Assembly (NCBI RefSeq): GCF_003385595.1 | Contig: NZ_QNUE01000007.1 | Coordinates: 186,001-250,000, forward strand | Source: Chryseobacterium flavum | GTDB taxonomy: Bacteria > Bacteroidota > Bacteroidia > Flavobacteriales > Weeksellaceae | Direction: 5' to 3' | DNA length: 64,000 nucleotides | In this document: in pieces, positions 1 to 9,041 of the stretch | How the letters are laid out: each line of letters begins with the position of its first letter | Position numbering within the stretch: the stretch's first letter is position 1 | Position numbers and translations under genes: made by a program | Notes under the pieces: generated by a model | What the model saw: only the letters and a program-made list of their open reading frames with translations | Database searches by the model: none | Told to the model about the DNA's origin: nothing

Positions 1-2675
1 ACATCAAACCAGGGGAGACAAAGTCGATCAACGGAACTTTGGTGACATTTAACAGAGCTATTGAAGGAGCCGTTGAATTCAAAAATGAAGGAGGAAAATT
101 ATTCATCAAGACTCCTGTAAATGCAAGCTACATGACCATGGCTACACAGGCTACAGGAAATACTGTAAAAGATGAATTCCAGCCACTGGCTTTAAGAAGC
201 TTATACACGATCAACGAACTGAAACTGGTTGTTCCTGAAGGTCTTAAAAAAGGAAGACTGATCGCTGTTGAAGGAGACAGGAAGAAAGATGTAAATGTTC
301 CTGATATGCTTCAGATTGAGCTTCAGGGACCAAAAACAAAACAGATTGTTGATCTTTCTGTTGAAAGAGGAAATCCGAATGCTTACAAGCAGGTTACGAT
401 GGATGGTTTAAACATTATGGTAGGTTTTGGACCTAAAGTATACAACACACCTTTTGCATTAAAACTGGATGATTTCGTAATGGAAACTTATCCGGGAAGT
501 TCATCTCCGAGTGCTTACGAGAGCCACGTAAAAATCATTGACGAAGGCAAAGAAACTCCTTATAAAATCTATATGAACCACGTTCTTAATCATAAAGGAT
601 ACCGTTTCTTCCAGTCGAGTTTTGACCCGGACAGAATGGGAACCGTTCTTTCTGTAAATCACGATTACTGGGGAACTTTAATTTCTTATATCGGATACGG
701 ACTTTTATTCTTAGGAATGTTTGTGATCTTTTTCTGGAAAGGAACCCATTTCTGGAAACTGAATAAAATGCTGGTTGATGTCAATAAAAAGAAAGCAGCA
801 GGTATACTTTTAGTGCTTTTAAGTTTAGGTTTAAATGCACAAAAAATTGAAACTCACGGAACAACAGATGGAAGCAGAGAACATATCCATGTAGAGGGTG
901 ATAACCATTCTCATGCTCCGGCTCCGTCTGCCCAGTCGCTTGATGGTGCTGCTCCAAAACAGAACTCCCTGGCAACTCCGATGGCGAAAATGAGATCAAT
1001 TTCTCCTGACGAAATTATTGCCAGAAACAGAATCAGCAAAGAACATGCTGATAAATTCGGATATCTTTTGGTTCAGAACTTTGAAGGAAGAATTGTTCCT
1101 ATCAATACAGAAGCATTAGATGTTTTAAGAAAACTTTACAAAAAAGACGAATTTAAAGGAACAGACGGGAAGTCTCTTACTGCCAACCAATGGTTCCTTT
1201 CTATCAATACAGACACACCGAGCTGGACCATGGTTCCGATGATCAAAGTAGGAACCAAAGGAGGTGATGAACTGAAGAATAAAACAAAGGCAAATGAAGA
1301 TGGCTACACCTCTTTAATGAACCTTTTCCCTGCAGATGCAAACGGTAATCTTAGTTATATCCTGGAACATGACTATAATACGGCATTCCGTAAAAAACCG
1401 GCTGAACAGACGAACTATGATAAAGAAGTAATTGCTGTAAATGAAAGAGTACAGATCTTCAATGAGTTTTTCAGTGGTCAGTTTATGAGAATTGTTCCTG
1501 TGAAAAATGATGCGAATCACACATGGCATTCATGGTTAGATCAGAAATTTGAACCGGACATGGAATCTCAGCAGGTAATGGGTCCTTACTTTGCAGAAGT
1601 TCTTACGGCTCAAAAAACAGGTGACTGGAGCAAAGCAGATGCAGAACTGGTAAAGCTTTCAGACTATCAGCAGAAATGGGGAAAAGCGGTTGTTCCTGCA
1701 AAATCTAAAGTAGATCTTGAAGTGTTTATGAATAAAGTAAATATCAACTTCAAATTATTGATTTTCTATACCCTTATCGGGGGACTTCTTTTGATCCTCG
1801 GATTTGTAGAGCTATTCAAATCCGGTAAAATATTAAATAAGATAATTAAAGTGATTATTGCTGTTGGGATTGTAGGATATCTTTGTCATTTCCTTGGTCT
1901 TGTGGCAAGATGGTATATCTCCGGACACGCACCGTGGAGTAACGGATATGAAGCTATTATCTTTATTTCATGGGTAGGTATTACGGCAGGGCTGTTGCTT
2001 TACAGGAACTCCAATGCATTAATTCCTGCTGCAGGATTTATGGTTGCGGTAATTATGATGGGATTCGCACACGGAGGCTCTGCTCTTGATCCGCAGATCA
2101 CTCCGCTTGTTCCGGTATTGAAATCTTATTGGCTGATCGTTCACGTTGCAATTATCACTTCCAGTTATGGTTTCTTTGCCCTGTCTATGATTATTGCTGT
2201 AATTTCCCTGGTATTTTACATTATTTCAAGCAAGGATACTTATAAAATCCATCACGATACAACGTTGAAAGAACTGGCAATTGTTTCAGAAATGTCTTTG
2301 ACAATAGGCCTTTTTGCTTTAACGGTAGGAAACTTCCTGGGAGGAATCTGGGCTAATGAATCATGGGGAAGGTACTGGAGCTGGGACCCGAAAGAAACAT
2401 GGGCTTTTATCTCTATCATGGTCTATGCATTTGTACTGCATATGAGACTAGTTCCGGGACTGAGAAGCAGATGGGCATTTCATGTAGCAACAATGTTCGC
2501 ATTCTGCTCCATGGTAATGACTTATTTTGGGGTAAATTACTATCTGAGCGGGCTTCATTCCTATGCAGCAGGTGATCCGGTACCGGTGCCGGCCTGGGTG
2601 TATATCGGAATTTCAACAATGATTGTTTTATCAGCAGTTTCCTATTTCAAGTTTAAAATATTAACAAAGAAATAA
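1..2675 (+). CDS. ccsBA: Fused cytochrome c biogenesis protein ResB-CcsA, 5' partial
   Basis: System II cytochrome c maturation: the CcsA part carries heme across the inner membrane and the ResB part helps attach it to apocytochromes. The reading frame is open to the left edge, so the true start lies outside; a TTG at 39 is not a credible start. The visible order is a ResB-like periplasmic part, a membrane segment at about nt 670-740, a second hydrophobic stretch at about 790-840 followed by a His-rich linker (EHIHVEGDNHSH), an extracytoplasmic domain, then the multi-membrane CcsA half. The heme-handling WWD region (WANESWGRYWSWDPKETW) is intact at about nt 2350-2410. A strong terminator follows directly. 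Confidence 0.95.
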   Translation, partial: IKPGETKSINGTLVTFNRAIEGAVEFKNEGGKLFIKTPVNASYMTMATQATGNTVKDEFQPLALRSLYTINELKLVVPEGLKKGRLIAVEGDRKKDVNVPDMLQIELQGPKTKQIVDLSVERGNPNAYKQVTMDGLNIMVGFGPKVYNTPFALKLDDFVMETYPGSSSPSAYESHVKIIDEGKETPYKIYMNHVLNHKGYRFFQSSFDPDRMGTVLSVNHDYWGTLISYIGYGLLFLGMFVIFFWKGTHFWKLNKMLVDVNKKKAAGILLVLLSLGLNAQKIETHGTTDGSREHIHVEGDNHSHAPAPSAQSLDGAAPKQNSLATPMAKMRSISPDEIIARNRISKEHADKFGYLLVQNFEGRIVPINTEALDVLRKLYKKDEFKGTDGKSLTANQWFLSINTDTPSWTMVPMIKVGTKGGDELKNKTKANEDGYTSLMNLFPADANGNLSYILEHDYNTAFRKKPAEQTNYDKEVIAVNERVQIFNEFFSGQFMRIVPVKNDANHTWHSWLDQKFEPDMESQQVMGPYFAEVLTAQKTGDWSKADAELVKLSDYQQKWGKAVVPAKSKVDLEVFMNKVNINFKLLIFYTLIGGLLLILGFVELFKSGKILNKIIKVIIAVGIVGYLCHFLGLVARWYISGHAPWSNGYEAIIFISWVGITAGLLLYRNSNALIPAAGFMVAVIMMGFAHGGSALDPQITPLVPVLKSYWLIVHVAIITSSYGFFALSMIIAVISLVFYIISSKDTYKIHHDTTLKELAIVSEMSLTIGLFALTVGNFLGGIWANESWGRYWSWDPKETWAFISIMVYAFVLHMRLVPGLRSRWAFHVATMFAFCSMVMTYFGVNYYLSGLHSYAAGDPVPVPAWVYIGISTMIVLSAVSYFKFKILTKK

Positions 2676-2696
2676 AAAGCTTAATCCTATAAAATT

Positions 2697-2729
2697 AAAT
2701 CCCGGAAATTTTACTTCCGGGATTTTTTT
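2697..2729 (+). terminator. Rho-independent terminator after ccsBA
   Basis: An 11-bp perfect stem (AAATCCCGGAA with TTCCGGGATTT) closes a 7-nt loop and runs into a T tract. It separates ccsBA from the SPFH gene. Confidence 0.9.
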
Positions 2730-2883
2730 GTGCTAAAAATGATAGTATATAAAGATTTCTCTTCCTTTAGTGTCTGTTCAGCCATCTCCGGAATTCCCTA
2801 AAAACGTATTATGTTACAACTCAACATTTGAAAAATTAATACTATCTTTATGATATCAAATTAATATCAAATTAAAATCAATC

Positions 2884-3750
2884 ATGGAAAAAACATTAAA
2901 ACCCATGTCAGGTTATCTGACACTGGTTATCTGTCTGGCATTGTTTGCTGTTTCGGTCTATTTTTTTATTTCCGGGGTAGACCAGAGTGTTGCCTATGTT
3001 GTGATTGCAATGCTTTGCTTTTTGCTTTCATGCTTTTTCTTAAAAGGGCTGATGATTATCCAGCCTAATCATTCAAGGGTATTGAATTTCTTTGGAAAAT
3101 ATGTGGGAACGGTAAAAGAAAACGGACTTTTCTTTATCAATCCCCTTTATTCTTCCCAAAGAATAAGTCTCCGTTCTGAAAATCTTCAGGGACAGACCCT
3201 TAAAGTTAATGATAAAATGGGAAATCCCATTGAAATCGCGGCTGTAATCGTTTGGAAAGTAGGGGACACCTATAAGGCTGCTTATGAGGTGGAAAGGTAT
3301 ACTGAGTATGTAAGAATGCAGAGTGAGGCAGCGGTAAGACATCTTGCAGTAAGTTTTCCTTATGATAATCTTGAGGATGAGCATGCTGATATTACCCTCA
3401 GAGACGGAGGAGATCAGGTAAATAAAATCCTGGAACAGGAATTATTGGAAAGGTTGGCTCCGGCAGGAATTATCATTCAGGAAGCAAGAATTACCCATCT
3501 GGCATATGCTTCTGAAATTGCGGGTGCTATGCTCCAGCGGCAACAGGCAACCGCTATTGTGGCAGCAAGAACCAAAATTGTTGAAGGAGCTGTAGGAATG
3601 GTTGATCTGGCCCTGAAAAAGCTTTCTGAGGATAATATTGTAGAGCTTGATGATGAGAGAAAAGCGGCAATGGTAAGCAATCTGATGGTTGTTTTGTGTG
3701 GAGAAAAAGCTGCTACCCCGATTTTAAATGCCGGTACACTTTATAATTAA
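2884..3750 (+). CDS. SPFH/Band 7 domain membrane protein
   Basis: Two hydrophobic helices at about residues 12-58 anchor the protein, followed by an SPFH/Band 7 domain that starts near [20 protein letters not shown] and an alpha-helical, Ala/Glu-rich C-terminal part ([20 protein letters not shown]), as in prohibitin, stomatin and QmcA relatives. Such proteins form membrane scaffolds; the client of this subfamily is unknown. The 288-aa length fits the Bacteroidota subfamily. A small Arc-type gene follows 77 bp downstream, a pairing I recall from related genomes, which suggests co-transcription. Confidence 0.9.
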   Translation: MEKTLKPMSGYLTLVICLALFAVSVYFFISGVDQSVAYVVIAMLCFLLSCFFLKGLMIIQPNHSRVLNFFGKYVGTVKENGLFFINPLYSSQRISLRSENLQGQTLKVNDKMGNPIEIAAVIVWKVGDTYKAAYEVERYTEYVRMQSEAAVRHLAVSFPYDNLEDEHADITLRDGGDQVNKILEQELLERLAPAGIIIQEARITHLAYASEIAGAMLQRQQATAIVAARTKIVEGAVGMVDLALKKLSEDNIVELDDERKAAMVSNLMVVLCGEKAATPILNAGTLYN

Positions 3751-3827
3751 TTAAAGTAAAGAATTGATTGTCGAATACATTGTAGATTTTCTCTGCAAGT
3801 CGGATAATTACGTTAGAGAAATTTAAA

Positions 3828-4019
3828 ATGAAATCAGAAAAAGTTCAAAACTCTTCGGAAAACAAAGGAAAAAAATCGTTTGTGATAAGAATTGATGAGT
3901 CTACCTATAAACTCCTGGAAAAATGGGCAAATGATGAGTTCAGGAGTGTTAACGGCCAGATTGAATATTTGCTGCATCAGAGTCTCGTGAACTCAGGAAG
4001 AAAGAAAAAAGAAGAGTAG
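3828..4019 (+). CDS. Arc-type ribbon-helix-helix small protein
   Basis: A 63-residue basic protein. Its middle part (KSFVIRIDESTYKLLEKWAND, then RSVNGQIEYLLHQSL) has the strand-helix-helix layout of Arc/MetJ repressors: a short beta strand for base contacts, then two helices for dimerisation. N- and C-terminal tails are Lys/Glu-rich. It follows the SPFH gene, so it may regulate that operon, but no operator was found. It could also be a non-DNA-binding partner of the SPFH protein. Confidence 0.8.
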   Translation: MKSEKVQNSSENKGKKSFVIRIDESTYKLLEKWANDEFRSVNGQIEYLLHQSLVNSGRKKKEE

Positions 4020-4136
4020 CGAGGATATGCAAAGGCTTTGGTATATAAAATGATGTTTAGTTAAAAAGTTTGTAACCTTTTTATTTCAGCCTGACTCTAT
4101 TATTACAGAAGTTCAGTTTAACCAAAAAAAATAAAA

Positions 4137-4526
4137 ATGGAAATACTACAACAAAAACAAATTGTCCGACAGGTTTTTAATGTTTTAAAGATGGTCTTTG
4201 TAATCGTTCCTGTCGTGGCAGGATTAGACAAGTTTACTAATATTCTTTGCCAATGGACACAGTATATCAGCCCTTTCTTACTTGATCTTTTACCATTTTC
4301 AGGTGAAACTTTTATGATGATTGTAGGAATTATTGAAATTATTGCAGGAGTTTTAGTTTTTTTTAATCCAGGAACGGGCGGACTTGTGGTGTCAGCGTGG
4401 CTGGTTTTAATTGCATTGACATTACTGGCAGGCTGGAAGTTTACAGATGTTGCCGTCAGGGATCTTGTTATGGCAATTTCAGCCTTTTCAATGCAAAGAC
4501 TTGCTTTAATTTTTGACCATAAATAA
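4137..4526 (+). CDS. DoxX-like small integral membrane protein
   Basis: A 129-aa protein with four hydrophobic helices (near residues 15-32, 44-56, 60-76 and 83-100), a GIIEIIAGVLVFFNPGTGG loop between helices and an overall DoxX/SURF4-like pattern. DoxX proteins are poorly understood membrane proteins linked to redox and thiol stress. Its stop codon overlaps the start of the downstream sigma-factor gene (TAATG), so the two are translationally coupled and the membrane protein may act in the same stress circuit. Confidence 0.75.
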   Translation: MEILQQKQIVRQVFNVLKMVFVIVPVVAGLDKFTNILCQWTQYISPFLLDLLPFSGETFMMIVGIIEIIAGVLVFFNPGTGGLVVSAWLVLIALTLLAGWKFTDVAVRDLVMAISAFSMQRLALIFDHK

Positions 4527-5167
4527 TGAAAGCCGGGGAAAAATACACAGACAGGGAGTTAATTGATAAGATCCTGAATAATGAAACGGCAGTGTTTGAA
4601 CTGATTATCAGAAGGAATAATTCTTATCTGTATCGTATCGGAAGAATGTACCGTTTTAGTCATGAAGATACTCAGGATTTGATTCAGGAAACCTATATAG
4701 AAGCATTTATTCATCTGCATCAGTTTGAAAACAGATCCTCTTTCCGGACATGGATTTCCAGAATAATGCTTCATCAATGCTATCGGAAAACACAGAAATG
4801 GAGTTCGAAGCATATTATGCCTCTTGAAAACAACACTAAGGTTTCTGAAAATCTGTATAATTCTGAAACATTCGCCCAAGTTATGAACAAGGAATTAAAT
4901 TCAGTAATTGAGAAGAGTCTGCTTGCCATTCCGGAAGATTATAGAATAGCTTTTACCTTAAGAGAAATTAATGGATTAAGTGTTCAGGAAACAGCAGAAG
5001 CAATGGAAATCAGTGAAGGTAATGTAAAAACCCGCGTTAGCAGAGCTAAAGCCTATCTGAGAAAGGAAATAGAGAAATATTATATCAAAGATGAAATTTT
5101 TGAATTCAATTTAATCTATTGTGATGAAATAGTGAACCGGGTAATGCGTAAAATAAAAGAAATATAG
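4526..5167 (+). CDS. ECF-type RNA polymerase sigma-70 factor
   Basis: Region 2 is at about residues 20-90 (EDTQDLIQETYIEAFIHLHQF, then RTWISRIMLHQCYR) and region 4 at about 125-175 (IPEDYRIAFTLREINGLSVQ, then NVKTRVSRAKAYLRK with the recognition helix). A C-terminal tail of about 35 residues containing ECD-like text (FNLIYCDEIVNRVMRKIKEI) goes beyond a minimal ECF factor. No anti-sigma gene lies next to it; the coupled partner is the DoxX-like gene upstream, which might have that role. The target regulon is unknown. Confidence 0.93.
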   Translation: MKAGEKYTDRELIDKILNNETAVFELIIRRNNSYLYRIGRMYRFSHEDTQDLIQETYIEAFIHLHQFENRSSFRTWISRIMLHQCYRKTQKWSSKHIMPLENNTKVSENLYNSETFAQVMNKELNSVIEKSLLAIPEDYRIAFTLREINGLSVQETAEAMEISEGNVKTRVSRAKAYLRKEIEKYYIKDEIFEFNLIYCDEIVNRVMRKIKEI

Positions 5168-5183
5168 TTCTTATTTAAAAAAG

Positions 5184-5211
5184 AAAGCTGAGAAACTCTC
5201 TCAGCTTTTTT
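5184..5211. terminator. Bidirectional terminator between convergent genes
   Basis: A 10-bp perfect stem AAAGCTGAGA/TCTCAGCTTT with a 5-nt loop and T tracts on both strands. It ends the sigma-factor transcript on plus and the 49-aa gene on minus. Confidence 0.88.
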
Positions 5212-5359
5212 ATTTAATACAACTCTGGAGAGTATCAGCTCCAAAGTAGAATATAACAAGCCAAATCAAACCTTTAATGGTAAAGAAAGCAAATCCTGCC
5301 CATCCCACACGCTTGAACCACTTTTTAAACTTTGAATTATTTTCTTGTGAATTTTCCAT
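5210..5359 (-). CDS. 49-aa single-pass membrane protein
   Basis: A short ATG-to-TAA frame on the minus strand. The product starts MENSQENNSKFKKWFKR, then has a hydrophobic stretch (VGWAGFAFFTIKG, LIWLVIFYFG) and a short tail ending QSCIK. The basic KKWFKR just before the membrane helix fits an N-in orientation. I recall very similar 45-50-aa proteins in Chryseobacterium, sometimes mislabelled in annotations, but cannot verify this. The gene ends exactly in the shared terminator, which supports it as real. Function unknown. Confidence 0.7.
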   Translation of the reverse strand: MENSQENNSKFKKWFKRVGWAGFAFFTIKGLIWLVIFYFGADTLQSCIK

Positions 5360-5442
5360 TGGTGATTATCAAAAAGATTATGCTGCAAAGATAAGCATGT
5401 TTGTAATTAGTCCAAATAAAAAGCAATCTAAAAAATTAAAGT

Positions 5443-5472
5443 TTTGAGGTTCACATAATATTTTTATCTTTA
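5443..5472 (+). promoter_or_regulatory. Predicted flavobacterial promoter of the lysine catabolism genes
   Basis: TTTG at 5443-5446 and TATCTTTA at 5465-5472 (one mismatch to TAnnTTTG) with an 18-bp spacer, 24 bp before the aldehyde dehydrogenase start. Confidence 0.45.
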
Positions 5473-5495
5473 GAGAGAACGAAAAGTAAGATTTT

Positions 5496-7046
5496 ATGTC
5501 AAAAAAAGTAAAGGATTTCGGAATCGAAAAAACACTCAAAAACCTAGGTATTAAAGAAGAAAATAAAGGGACTTCAGTGGGCGGAAAATATTTCGCTTCA
5601 GGAAAGACGATAGAAAGCATCTCTCCTGTAGACGGTAAATTGATCGCAAAAGTAAAGACTTCCGGAGAAAGTGATTATGACAAAGTAATTGAAAGTGCCC
5701 AGAAGGCATTTCAGGAATTCAGGCTTATTCCTGCCCCTAAAAGAGGAGAGATCGTAAGGCAGCTGGGCCTGAAGCTAAGAGAATATAAAGAGGATCTTGG
5801 AAAGCTTGTTTCTTATGAAATGGGTAAATCATTACAGGAGGGCCTTGGGGAGGTACAGGAAATGATTGATATCTGTGATTTTGCTGTGGGACTGTCAAGA
5901 CAACTACAGGGATATACCATGCATTCCGAAAGACCGGGACACAGAATGTATGAGCAGTATCATCCTCTTGGAGTAGTAGGAATTATTACGGCATTTAATT
6001 TTCCGGTTGCGGTGTGGTCCTGGAATACTGCCCTGGCCTGGATCTGTGGTAATGTTACGATCTGGAAGCCATCTGAAAAAACACCACTTTGTGCTATTGC
6101 CTGTCAGAATATTATGAATGAAGTTTTAAAAGAAAATAATCTTTCAGAAGGTATTTCAAGTGTATTGGTAGCAGACCATGAGATCGGACAGAAACTGGTA
6201 GATGATAAAAGGGTAGCGCTGGTTTCTTTTACAGGATCTACAAGAGTAGGAAGGATGGTTTCATCCAAAGTAGCTGAAAGATTTGGAAAATCAATCCTGG
6301 AGCTTGGAGGAAACAATGCAATTATCATTACTAAAGAAGCGGATCTGAATATGTCAATCATTGGAGCTGTTTTCGGAGCAGTAGGAACTGCGGGACAAAG
6401 ATGTACTTCGACAAGAAGGCTTATCATCCATGAAAGCGTATATGATGAAGTAAAGTCAAGGCTGGTAAAAGCTTACGGGCAATTGAAAATAGGAAATCCT
6501 TTAGACGAAAGGAATCATGTAGGACCATTGATTGATACGGATGCTGTAAACCAGTATGAAGAAGCAATTAAAAAGTGTAAAAAGGAAGGTGGAAAATTTG
6601 TTGTTGAAGGAGGTGTTTTATCTGGAAAAGAATATGAATCAGGCTGCTATGTGAAACCTTGCGTTGCAGAAGTCAAAAATTCTTATGAAATCGTTCAGCA
6701 TGAAACTTTTGCTCCTATTTTGTATCTGATTAAATATAAGACACTGGAAGAGGCAATTGCAATTCAGAACGATGTGCCACAGGGTCTTTCTTCTGCGATC
6801 ATGACCCAAAACCTGAGAGAAGCAGAATTATTCCTTTCCCATGCAGGATCAGACTGTGGTATTGCCAATGTAAATATCGGAACATCAGGAGCAGAAATCG
6901 GAGGTGCTTTTGGCGGTGAGAAAGAAACCGGCGGAGGAAGAGAGTCCGGATCTGATGCATGGAAGTATTATATGAGAAGGCAAACCAATACTATAAATTA
7001 TACAACGCAACTTCCTTTAGCACAAGGAATTAAATTTGATTTATAA
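5496..7046 (+). CDS. amaB: Aldehyde dehydrogenase, ALDH7-type (aminoadipate semialdehyde / piperideine-6-carboxylate dehydrogenase)
   Basis: NAD(P)-dependent oxidation of alpha-aminoadipate semialdehyde (in equilibrium with piperideine-6-carboxylate) to alpha-aminoadipate. The 516-aa length, ILELGGNNAIII around the general-base Glu, and GTAGQRCTSTRRLIIHES with the catalytic Cys match antiquitin (ALDH7A1) rather than other ALDHs. A C-terminal signature GGAFGGEKETGGGRESGSDAW is also ALDH7-like. The next gene is lysine 6-transaminase, whose product is this enzyme's substrate, which makes the specificity call firm. Cytoplasmic. The symbol is by function; others use pcd. Confidence 0.92.
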   Translation: MSKKVKDFGIEKTLKNLGIKEENKGTSVGGKYFASGKTIESISPVDGKLIAKVKTSGESDYDKVIESAQKAFQEFRLIPAPKRGEIVRQLGLKLREYKEDLGKLVSYEMGKSLQEGLGEVQEMIDICDFAVGLSRQLQGYTMHSERPGHRMYEQYHPLGVVGIITAFNFPVAVWSWNTALAWICGNVTIWKPSEKTPLCAIACQNIMNEVLKENNLSEGISSVLVADHEIGQKLVDDKRVALVSFTGSTRVGRMVSSKVAERFGKSILELGGNNAIIITKEADLNMSIIGAVFGAVGTAGQRCTSTRRLIIHESVYDEVKSRLVKAYGQLKIGNPLDERNHVGPLIDTDAVNQYEEAIKKCKKEGGKFVVEGGVLSGKEYESGCYVKPCVAEVKNSYEIVQHETFAPILYLIKYKTLEEAIAIQNDVPQGLSSAIMTQNLREAELFLSHAGSDCGIANVNIGTSGAEIGGAFGGEKETGGGRESGSDAWKYYMRRQTNTINYTTQLPLAQGIKFDL

Positions 7047-7090
7047 AAGCTTTAGTTAAAGCACTTAAAAACAATAAAAATTAATAACCT

Positions 7091-7130
7091 GAATAATTAA
7101 ATCTTCTTTCTCTGAATCACTTAATTATTC
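7091..7130. repeat. Inverted repeat upstream of lysine 6-transaminase
   Basis: GAATAATTAA (7091-7100) and its exact reverse complement TTAATTATTC (7121-7130), 20 bp apart, 28 bp before the lat start. It may be an operator or a leader hairpin; AT-rich arms make chance occurrence possible. Confidence 0.5.
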
Positions 7131-7157
7131 ATTTATTAAATCACACAACAATTTATT

Positions 7158-8483
7158 ATGGAACAAACATTAGATATAAAAGCAAACAAAGTAAAAGAAA
7201 CAGTAGGAAAACACGTTTTGGCAGATGGCTTCGATTTCGTGATGGATATTGAAAAATCTCACGGTTCATGGTTATATGACAAGCTGAGTGACAGAGAGTA
7301 TCTGGATATGTTCTCTATGTTTGCCTCAGCCTCCATAGGATATAATCACCCTTATCTTGTAGAAAGATCAGAGTGGTTAGGCAGAATGGCAGTTAACAAG
7401 CCAACTCTGGCAGATGTATATTCAGAAGAATATGCTCATTTCCTTGAAGTATTTGAAAGAGTGGTGATTCCTGAAGAATTACAGTATGCTTTCTTTATCG
7501 AAGGCGGGACTTTAGGCGTTGAGAATGCAATGAAGGCATGTTTTGACTGGAAGACCCGTAAAAATTTCGCAAAAGGACTTCAGACTGAAGCCGGTATCTG
7601 TATTCATTTCAGACAGGCTTTCCATGGAAGAAGCGGATATACCTTAAGTCTGACCAATACTTCAGACCCAAGGAAATACCAGTACTTTCCAATGTTCAAC
7701 TGGCCAAGAATCCTGAATCCGAAATTAACCTTCCCGATCACCGAAGAAAACCTGGAAGAAACCATTAAGAATGAAAAACTGGCTTTATTGCAGATTGAAG
7801 AAGCCATCCTGATGAACCCTGATAAAGTGGCCTGTATCATCATTGAACCTATCCAGGCAGAGGGAGGTGATAATCACTTCAGGGATGAATTCCTGTCAGG
7901 ATTACGGAATCTTTGTGATCAAAATGAAATCTTACTTATTTTTGATGAAGTTCAGACCGGCATCGGAATCACCGGAAAAATGTGGGCATTCCAGCATTTT
8001 ACAGCAAAACCTGATATCATTTCTTTTGGTAAAAAAGCGCAGGTTTGCGGAGTATTGGCAAACAAGGAGAAGTTTGATGAAGTTCCGAATAATGTATTCA
8101 GGGAAAGTTCAAGAATCAATTCTACTTTCGGCGGTAACTTTATTGATATGCTGCGTTTCCAGCTGGTAATGGAAGTGATTGAAAAAGAAAACCTCGTTGA
8201 AAATGCAAGAGTGGTAGGAGACTTCTTGTTAGAAAGTCTTAAGGTGCTTGCCGAAAAGTATCCTGAAAAAATTTCAAACGCAAGAGGAAGAGGTCTGATG
8301 TGTGCTATAGATCTTCCATCCGCAGCAGACCGAAACAAGATGATGAATGAGTTATTCAAAGACGGTCTGATAATTCTTCCGTGTGGTGACCAATCTTTAC
8401 GTTTCCGGCCACATTTAAATGTTTCTAAAGAAGAAATTCAACTGGCTTTAGACAAAATAGAAAATAATATTAATAAAATTTAA
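7158..8483 (+). CDS. lat: L-lysine 6-transaminase
   Basis: PLP-dependent transfer of the epsilon-amino group of L-lysine to 2-oxoglutarate, giving aminoadipate semialdehyde and glutamate. Class-III aminotransferase fold, 441 aa. Visible landmarks are the FIEGGTLGVENAMKACFDWK cofactor region, LLIFDEVQTGIGITGKMWAF with the PLP-binding Asp, and SFGKKAQVCG with the Schiff-base Lys. The FGKK(A/T)QVCG string is typical of lysine 6-transaminase rather than ornithine or GABA transaminase. The dehydrogenase for its product lies 111 bp upstream, so the pair converts lysine to alpha-aminoadipate. Confidence 0.95.
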   Translation: MEQTLDIKANKVKETVGKHVLADGFDFVMDIEKSHGSWLYDKLSDREYLDMFSMFASASIGYNHPYLVERSEWLGRMAVNKPTLADVYSEEYAHFLEVFERVVIPEELQYAFFIEGGTLGVENAMKACFDWKTRKNFAKGLQTEAGICIHFRQAFHGRSGYTLSLTNTSDPRKYQYFPMFNWPRILNPKLTFPITEENLEETIKNEKLALLQIEEAILMNPDKVACIIIEPIQAEGGDNHFRDEFLSGLRNLCDQNEILLIFDEVQTGIGITGKMWAFQHFTAKPDIISFGKKAQVCGVLANKEKFDEVPNNVFRESSRINSTFGGNFIDMLRFQLVMEVIEKENLVENARVVGDFLLESLKVLAEKYPEKISNARGRGLMCAIDLPSAADRNKMMNELFKDGLIILPCGDQSLRFRPHLNVSKEEIQLALDKIENNINKI

Positions 8484-8492
8484 AACCAAAGA

Positions 8493-8524
8493 TTTGTAAT
8501 TTTCAAAAAATCATTGTATATTTA
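8493..8524 (+). promoter_or_regulatory. Predicted promoter of the DUF2007 gene
   Basis: TTTG at 8493-8496 and TATATTTA at 8517-8524, spacer 20 bp; 21 bp before the ATG. Confidence 0.45.
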
Positions 8525-8545
8525 GGTACTCAAACAATATAGAAT

Positions 8546-8776
8546 ATGGAAAGAAGTACGAGAGTATCGGTTTATGAAAGTGATAACCCTTCAGAAATTC
8601 AGTTGGTTAAGTCTAAATTGGATGATGCACAAATTACAAACACAGTTGAAAATAATTATCTGACATTTACTACAACTCCTACAGCAACTTCGCTCAAGGT
8701 AATGGTAGATCTGGAAGATGAAAAAAAAGCATTTGAAATTATTGATGCTTACCTTCAACAGAGTGAAAATCAATAA
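8546..8776 (+). CDS. DUF2007 family putative signal-transducing protein
   Basis: 76 residues with the small alpha/beta layout of DUF2007, related to the PII fold: VSVYESDNPSEIQLVKSKL as first strand and helix, a central NTVENNYLTFT part, then VMVDLEDEKKAFEIIDAYL as last strand and helix. Family members are thought to be regulatory, sometimes fused to zinc ribbons; the ligand is unknown. The gene stands alone with its own promoter and terminator, downstream of lysine catabolism. Confidence 0.85.
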   Translation: MERSTRVSVYESDNPSEIQLVKSKLDDAQITNTVENNYLTFTTTPTATSLKVMVDLEDEKKAFEIIDAYLQQSENQ

Positions 8777-8809
8777 AACAATTTCATAATTTTAAATTTT
8801 ACTACTTCG

Positions 8810-8846
8810 AACCGAAAATTAATTTTAATTAGTTTTCGGTTTTTTG
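8810..8846 (+). terminator. Rho-independent terminator after DUF2007 gene
   Basis: 9-bp stem AACCGAAAA/TTTTCGGTT whose loop itself contains a TAATT/AATTA pairing, followed by a run of Ts. The following 195 bp to the next gene contain no supported gene. Confidence 0.88.
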
Positions 8847-9041
8847 ATTAAAAAAAAATCAAGTTTTAAGGCTTAGGTGATTATTGGTTTTTAGATCCAT
8901 GAAGGTATTACCGATCAAATGCTCAATAGAAACAATACCGGACAGCAAGTACTCAGAGAATGTATTGTAAAAGCATATAACAAAATCTAATACACCTATA
9001 ATTTCTTAATCTGCTAATTTTAATAAAAATATAAACGAACA

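Noticed and set aside
2820-2883. Promoter of the SPFH gene
   Set aside because: TTTG and TATCTTTA are both present but only 12 bp apart, too short for the flavobacterial consensus.
8919-8990. 23-codon frame MLNRNNTGQQVLRECIVKAY
   Set aside because: No promoter, no conserved feature and no terminator; chance frame in a 195-bp gap.
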